The translations under genes were made by a program, and so were the position numbers. Below are positions 60,077 through 64,000 of a stretch of DNA of 64,000 nt, piece by piece; the first letter of the stretch is position 1, and every line of letters begins with the position of its first letter. The DNA comes from an uncultured bacterium (GTDB lineage Bacteria > Bacillota > Clostridia > Oscillospirales > Ruminococcaceae), in assembly GCA_934875375.1 (NCBI GenBank), contig CAKXHL010000002.1, positions 75,546 through 139,545 on the forward strand. Reading direction: 5' to 3'. The notes below the pieces were generated by a model. It worked only from the letters and a program-made list of their open reading frames with translations. It was not told where the DNA came from and made no database searches.

Positions 60077-60847
60077 TTATGATATGTTCTCTAATGGAAC
60101 CCTTACAGAAACATAGATGCCGCTTTCCGCATTTTCTTCCATTGCCAGCTGCAAAATCCGCGCCAAATTTCCGCCCTTGATCTGAGACGGCGCCACCTGT
60201 GCCACCGCGACTGCTGCACCATCCTTCTCCAGCTGTACCCCATAAAAAGAAAATTCGTATCCTGCGGCTTCCATCTGACGATAAACCTCTCCCAGCAGCT
60301 GAGAAGCCTGGTCCAAAGTCGGCATATCGGCGGTACTGCCCTCCAGCATCAAGCTGTATTGCAGAGTATCTTCCAAAGAAAATGCCATTCCCAGCTGCAC
60401 CTGTTCCAAACTCGTCCGCTCCAGGTGAACGGCAGCCCGCACCGAAACGGACAGATCCGCTTCTTCCAGCCGCTGCTGCACCATCTGTGCATAGTCCTCT
60501 TCCAGCCGCCGGACCGTATTCCCCTTTTCCCTTACATCCGCTTGATAGCTATCTGAAACAATTTGCCCGTCCTTTACCGTTACCGTAAAAAATACATCCT
60601 CTTTTTGTGCGTGTTCTACTCGCGCCTCATAACCATGCACAGACAGACTGTATGCGGCCTTGTCCACCTGAAACTCCTGCTCCGGGTAGGTTTGTTCTAC
60701 ATATGCCTGGGCAGCCTTCTGCGCTCCGGACGCGCCCCATGGACTGCCGAAAATTTCCAGCAGAATACCGGCGATGCCCATTGCCGCCGCCAAAATCAAC
60801 ACCAGCCCAATGGTGCGCTTTACCACTTTCACCGTATCCTGCTCCAT
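60077..60847 (-). CDS. YfjL-like membrane-anchored protein, C-terminus probably replaced by the insertion
   Basis: The 256-residue product has an N-terminal helix (IGLVLILAAAMGIAGILL) and an outer alpha/beta domain with VEQTYPEQEFQVDKAAYS and FFTVTVKDGQIVSDSYQADV, similar to YfjL-like proteins of Firmicutes. The function is unknown. The last codons (VPLENIS) are read from the end of the AT-rich insertion, whose right inverted repeat covers 'PLEN'. The original end is probably the fragment at 58446. A promoter and ribosome site are intact, so it is likely still made, in shortened form. Confidence 0.7.
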   Translation of the reverse strand: MEQDTVKVVKRTIGLVLILAAAMGIAGILLEIFGSPWGASGAQKAAQAYVEQTYPEQEFQVDKAAYSLSVHGYEARVEHAQKEDVFFTVTVKDGQIVSDSYQADVREKGNTVRRLEEDYAQMVQQRLEEADLSVSVRAAVHLERTSLEQVQLGMAFSLEDTLQYSLMLEGSTADMPTLDQASQLLGEVYRQMEAAGYEFSFYGVQLEKDGAAVAVAQVAPSQIKGGNLARILQLAMEENAESGIYVSVRVPLENIS

Positions 60848-60870
60848 CTGTATCCGCCCTTTCCTTTTTC

Positions 60871-60899
60871 AGTATAATATACCCACCTTGCAATGTAAA
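60871..60899 (-). promoter_or_regulatory. Promoter of the YfjL-like gene
   Basis: On the minus strand TTTACA (60894-60899) and TATACT (60871-60876) are 17 bp apart. The rest of the gap to 61043 shows no gene. Confidence 0.75.
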
Positions 60900-61043
60900 G
60901 CGCGGCAGGAAATCAAATCAGACACATCCCTGTGTTCTGCCGACTTGGACGCTGTGGGAAATTTTGTCCGCATTTCACCGAAAATTTTGCGCCCTTTTTC
61001 CCACGGCCAGCTCGTTTTTATCTCGTCATTTGATTGTAAACAA

Positions 61044-61080
61044 AACGCCGGCAAAAGCCAAAACAGCTCTTGCCGGCGTT
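61044..61080 (-). terminator. Terminator of the M24 peptidase gene
   Basis: AACGCCGGCAAAAG pairs with CTCTTGCCGGCGTT with one mismatch. Minus-strand reading continues TTGTTT, a modest U tract. Confidence 0.8.
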
Positions 61081-61159
61081 CAGCCTCTCCCATTTTCCTC
61101 TTTGGGAGAATCGGGTATAAATTCTAATATGCAAAGACTGCCTTTTACCGTTCTGGCAA

Positions 61160-62242
61160 TCAGCCAACAATCTGGAAATCTTTGGTGTAATGATTGAGCA
61201 CTTCGCAGCCGTTCTCCGTTACGATAACCAGATCCTCAATCCGCACGCCCACCGAATCAGGCAGATAAATGCCGGGTTCGATAGAGAAGCACATGCCAGG
61301 AACCAGCGGCATTTCATTGGTGGAGCTGATATCCGGCCATTCATGGACTTCAATGCCGATATTATGGCCGGTACGATGGGTAAAGTACTCGCCGTATCCC
61401 GCTTTGGCAATCACATTGCGCGCCGCCGCATCCACGTCGCAGGCCCGAACGCCGGGCTTCACCGCCGCAATGGCCGCCATGTTAGCCTCCAGCACCAGAT
61501 CATAGATCTTGCGCTGCAAATCTGTAGCCGATTTGTAGCAGACAGTACGGGTCATATCGCTGTAATAGCCGTCCAGGTTTTTGCCGATGTCAAACAGCAC
61601 ATTGTCTCCCGGCTGCAGGAACACTTCCTTAGACGGGCCGTGGTGCGGGATGGCGCAGTATTTGCCATAAGCCACGATGCACAGGCTTTTGACTGCGGCG
61701 CCCTCCGCCGCGAAAAATTCATTGACCTTCTCAGCCAGATCCACTTCTGACAACCCTTCCTGGATCGCCTCAATGGATTTGGCCACCACCCGGTCGTTCA
61801 TCGCAGAGGATCTGCGCAATTTTTCCTGTTCTTCAGCGTCCTTGACCATGCGGGTCATATCCACGAAAATCGAGCCGTTCATCACCGGCGCGTCGGGCCG
61901 CAGCTCCATCATATGAATGAGGAAGCGGGCCGGCCATTCCTTATCCACGCCCAATTTGCCGGGCTTGACCTCTTTGGCCAGAATCGCCACCGGATCCTCG
62001 GTGTCATGGAAAAAGACCACTTTGGCCCCATCAAGCTTGATATAGTTGTGCAGCTGGTTGACCACCAGCGTCACATTTCCATCGGTGTTTAAGTACAGCG
62101 CCAGACAGCGCTCTCCGGGGTGGACCATCTCGCCGGTCAGATAAAAGATGGAGATGGGGGAGGTGACGATCATCTGCTCGACGCCTGCTTCCGCCATTCT
62201 TTTCAGCACATTGTTAACGCGGGTACGATTCAACTGGCTCAT
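61160..62242 (-). CDS. M24-family Xaa-Pro peptidase
   Basis: This 360-residue metallopeptidase cleaves N-terminal or dipeptide Xaa-Pro bonds. The creatinase-like N-domain is followed by the pita-bread fold with all five metal ligands: FDIGKNLDGYYSDMTR (two Asp), THRTGHNIGIEVHE (His), SIEPGIY (Glu) and RIEDLVIV (Glu). The ATG has GAGGAG 8 nt upstream. A consensus promoter lies upstream. Confidence 0.94.
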   Translation of the reverse strand: MSQLNRTRVNNVLKRMAEAGVEQMIVTSPISIFYLTGEMVHPGERCLALYLNTDGNVTLVVNQLHNYIKLDGAKVVFFHDTEDPVAILAKEVKPGKLGVDKEWPARFLIHMMELRPDAPVMNGSIFVDMTRMVKDAEEQEKLRRSSAMNDRVVAKSIEAIQEGLSEVDLAEKVNEFFAAEGAAVKSLCIVAYGKYCAIPHHGPSKEVFLQPGDNVLFDIGKNLDGYYSDMTRTVCYKSATDLQRKIYDLVLEANMAAIAAVKPGVRACDVDAAARNVIAKAGYGEYFTHRTGHNIGIEVHEWPDISSTNEMPLVPGMCFSIEPGIYLPDSVGVRIEDLVIVTENGCEVLNHYTKDFQIVG

Positions 62243-62316
62243 TCTGTTTTCTCCTCACATTTTAACCTTGCTTCCGGCCCTTGAAAAAGCCGGAAAAGAC
62301 TCTTTTCTGCTCTTTC

Positions 62317-62345
62317 ATTATAGAATCGGCAACGTCAAAAGTCAA
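62317..62345 (-). promoter_or_regulatory. Promoter of the M24 peptidase gene
   Basis: On the minus strand TTGACT (62340-62345) and perfect TATAAT (62317-62322) are 17 bp apart. The -35 overlaps the stop codon of the upstream gene. Confidence 0.85.
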
Positions 62346-62872
62346 TGAAAATGTCTTAGGTCGTCCTCTGCCAGCCAGCACAGCAGCGCCGTATCCCGGC
62401 TCCCCACTTCGACCACCCTGCTGCCGCAGGTCATAACGCCGATTCCGTCCTCATCCCAGCGGCAGCCAAAGGCATAACCTATATAGCAAAGGCCGTTCCT
62501 CTCCACCGGCAGTATGTGGATTTCCTCCAGCTGTAACTCTCCCAGCAGGTCTGCCGGCTCATGGGCATAGGGCATTCCGGACAGGGCAAAATCATCCTCC
62601 ATCGCGTCGCTCAAAAGGTCGTCCTCCTGTTGTGCCAGATGCTCCAAAATCCCCATCAGAATGGCATTTTGGATCTGCTCCTGCCCAGCGAAAATATAAG
62701 CCAGCGCCGTCCGGTAGCTTTCTGTCAGCTCCAGTCCTTCCTCTACCCGGTCGCCGCCGAAATCCACTCGGATCGGCCGCGCCTGTTCTTGTATTTGCCA
62801 GTGTTCCCAGGCCGGCAGGCGGATTTCCCCCTCCAGCCCGTATTCTCCTCTTGTTAATTCCAGCTGCGGCAT
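62342..62872 (-). CDS. DUF6985-like protein of unknown function
   Basis: The 176-residue acidic product has no signal peptide. The C-terminal part (YIGYAFGCRWDEDGIGVMTC and SRVVEVGSRDTALLCWLAEDD) resembles DUF6985, a family found near SMI1/KNR4-like immunity proteins. That link gives no function by itself. The start (MPQLELTRGEYGLEGEI) has GGAG upstream and is 3 nt past the oxidoreductase stop, so the two are co-transcribed. Confidence 0.65.
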   Translation of the reverse strand: MPQLELTRGEYGLEGEIRLPAWEHWQIQEQARPIRVDFGGDRVEEGLELTESYRTALAYIFAGQEQIQNAILMGILEHLAQQEDDLLSDAMEDDFALSGMPYAHEPADLLGELQLEEIHILPVERNGLCYIGYAFGCRWDEDGIGVMTCGSRVVEVGSRDTALLCWLAEDDLRHFH

Positions 62873-62875
62873 TTT

Positions 62876-63844
62876 CTACTTCTCCTGCGGATTTTCCCGG
62901 TCGCACAAATCAAACAGCTCCATGCACAAAAGCGTGTCCCGATGGGGAATGACATCGCTTTCCAGCCGTCCTTCCCGCACGCCCCGGATAAATTCCTCAA
63001 TCTCATACACAAACCCGTTTTCCTCCGGCGGAATAAACCGCTCGATTTCCTGCCGGTCCGGCCCGTACAGCACCGCGCCGCCGCCTTTGTGCCCGCCCAA
63101 AAGCTGGATGCTACCCCGGTCGCCGCAAAACCACGCGGTCTCCGGCGCAATGGCCCGAAAACTCACCTGCGTTGTGGCAATCGCATGCTCAAAGCGTAAA
63201 AGCATCCCATCGGTGCAATCGGAGCCATAGGAGAACCGGTTGACCATGGTCTTAGCCTCCAGCAGCGGCTGGTTGATCAGATAAGACAGGATCTCAAACG
63301 CGTAAACCCCAATATCCCGGTTGGCTCCGCCGCCCAGTTCCGGCGCGTTGAGCCGGTGGGCAGCATCGGAGCCGGACACAAAGCAAAAATTGTAGCTGGC
63401 CAGGTCGATCTGCCCAATTCTGCCGCCGTCGATCCACGCTTTGGCTTTCTGTACCGCAGGGGTAAAACGGCTCCACATGGCCTCCATGGTAAAAAGTCCC
63501 TTTTCTTCCGCCCTGGAAAACACCTCCTGCGCCTGCTCTTTCGTGATGGTAAACGCTTTTTCACACAAAAACGGCTTGCCGTATTCCAAACACAGCAGCA
63601 TATTTTCATAGTGGAAGTTGTTGGTCGTATCAATATATACCCCGTCGATGTCCGGAAGTTCCAGCATCCGGCGATAGTCGCCATAAGCCGACGGCACTCC
63701 GTTTGCCTTGGCAAATGCATCCGCCCGCTCCTGACTCTTGCTGGCTACCGCCGCTACCTGCGCCTGGGGCAGGCGGCTGACCGCGTCGCAGAATTTTGCG
63801 CCGATTTTTGCAGCGCCCATGATTCCAAACCGAAACACTCCCAT
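62876..63844 (-). CDS. Gfo/Idh/MocA-family oxidoreductase
   Basis: The 322-residue NAD(P)-dependent sugar oxidoreductase has a Rossmann start (RFGIMGAAKIGAKFCDAV), VYIDTTNNFHYEN and the family motif GKPFLCEKAF with the conserved Glu-Lys pair. The C-terminal domain has NRDIGVYAFEIL, whose Asp is a usual catalytic residue. The substrate is not predictable. The ATG at 63844 has GAGGAG 8 nt upstream; a longer frame extends upstream without a site. Confidence 0.92.
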   Translation of the reverse strand: MGVFRFGIMGAAKIGAKFCDAVSRLPQAQVAAVASKSQERADAFAKANGVPSAYGDYRRMLELPDIDGVYIDTTNNFHYENMLLCLEYGKPFLCEKAFTITKEQAQEVFSRAEEKGLFTMEAMWSRFTPAVQKAKAWIDGGRIGQIDLASYNFCFVSGSDAAHRLNAPELGGGANRDIGVYAFEILSYLINQPLLEAKTMVNRFSYGSDCTDGMLLRFEHAIATTQVSFRAIAPETAWFCGDRGSIQLLGGHKGGGAVLYGPDRQEIERFIPPEENGFVYEIEEFIRGVREGRLESDVIPHRDTLLCMELFDLCDRENPQEK

Positions 63845-64000
63845 GATGATTCTCCTCTCCACGCCCTGTCCGTCCAGGGCAGATTCTATGGTTAGCTTAC
63901 TCCATTTTCCCATCCTTTGCAAGAGCGCGTGGGAACCATTCTCCGCACTGCGGCATAGAATGGGCAAAGAAGCGCTGGTCGGCTGTTTTTCAACCCGGGA

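Larger units (their letters stand above)
58507..60096. mobile_element. AT-rich 1.6-kb insertion with 10-bp inverted ends (probable element remnant)
   Basis: CATTAGAGAA at 58507-58516 and its reverse complement TTCTCTAATG at 60087-60096 frame a stretch of clearly lower GC than either side. It holds a cupin gene, an ICE-type sigma factor and several hairpins, but no integrase, relaxase or transposase. It may be a deletion remnant of a larger integrative element or a small non-autonomous unit. Confidence 0.5.

Noticed and set aside
58507..60096. A complete Tn916-like conjugative transposon
   Set aside because: Only the sigma-like factor is recognisable. There is no integrase, excisionase, relaxase or resistance gene.
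1..64000. CRISPR array, rRNA or tRNA genes
   Set aside because: No regularly spaced repeats and no rRNA or tRNA-like segments were seen in the gaps by eye; a tRNAscan or Infernal run would settle small RNAs.

Overview
The window reads as chromosomal DNA of a low-oxygen Firmicute, most likely a gut Clostridia of the Oscillospiraceae/Ruminococcaceae type. The reasons are moderate GC with many TTG/GTG starts behind strong AGGAGG-like ribosome sites, a CIRCE-controlled hrcA-grpE-dnaK-dnaJ operon, pyruvate phosphate dikinase beside a pyrophosphate-type phosphofructokinase, FeoAB with a DtxR-type regulator, and surface proteins carrying LPXTG-like and NPxTG-like sorting signals. Most genes are housekeeping. 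I see no rRNA, tRNA or CRISPR array.

Layout. 1-5 kb: 3' end of an LPQTG cell-wall protein, feoB-feoA (minus), a DtxR-type regulator and an orphan minus gene. 5-12 kb: a minus operon glmU-prs-pth-mfd with a clear promoter. 12-19 kb: ppdK, a fructoselysine-kinase-like PfkB protein, a FUSC-like membrane protein, a small conserved protein, a LOR/SDH (archaeal ornithine-cyclodeaminase-like) protein and a DUF3795-like gene broken by one in-frame TAG. 19-22.4 kb: a GtrB/CsbB-like glycosyltransferase with YfhO, probably a lipoteichoic-acid or wall-polymer sugar-modification pair. 22.6-25.4 kb: 5'-deoxynucleotidase, a lactonase-like metallo-beta-lactamase-fold gene with a frameshift in a T7 run, and a PPi-type phosphofructokinase. 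25.5-28.4 kb: XRE regulator, CHAP-like protein, SagB-type oxidoreductase and a small beta-rich protein. 28.6-33 kb: a heterodimeric ABC exporter with a divergent MarR regulator and an operator over the exporter's -35 box. 33-36.5 kb: DUF3810 protease-like, DUF1848, a frameshifted flavodoxin, YbaK deacylase. 36.5-41.4 kb: the hrcA heat-shock operon. 41.5-50.3 kb: iscS-thiI followed by a very large fusion protein, divergent from two tandem NPxTG surface paralogues. 50.5-56.3 kb: phosphoribosyltransferase-like, DUF4867, MTA/SAH nucleosidase, and a BlaR1-BlaI pair with a paired operator. 56.5-64 kb: Na/Pi cotransporter, a roughly 1.6 kb AT-rich insertion (cupin plus ICE-type sigma factor), a YfjL-like protein probably cut by that insertion, an M24 peptidase, a DUF6985-like protein and a Gfo/Idh/MocA oxidoreductase.

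The most unusual locus is 41.5-50.3 kb. One 1129-residue protein joins a CinA/MoCF-like intracellular part, a membrane helix, a class-B-like sortase fold whose catalytic cysteine is replaced by glutamate, a long serine-rich linker and a SpoIID-type peptidoglycan-cleaving domain. Two NPxTG-type surface proteins lie divergently next to its operon. Together these suggest a wall-assembly apparatus in which an inactive sortase fold acts as a binding module rather than an enzyme.

A second theme is gene damage. Two genes carry probable single-base frameshifts in homopolymer runs, one CHAP-like gene probably has a frameshift, one gene has a single in-frame stop, and one gene seems split by an insertion. 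Some of the single-base events could be assembly errors; each is flagged separately.
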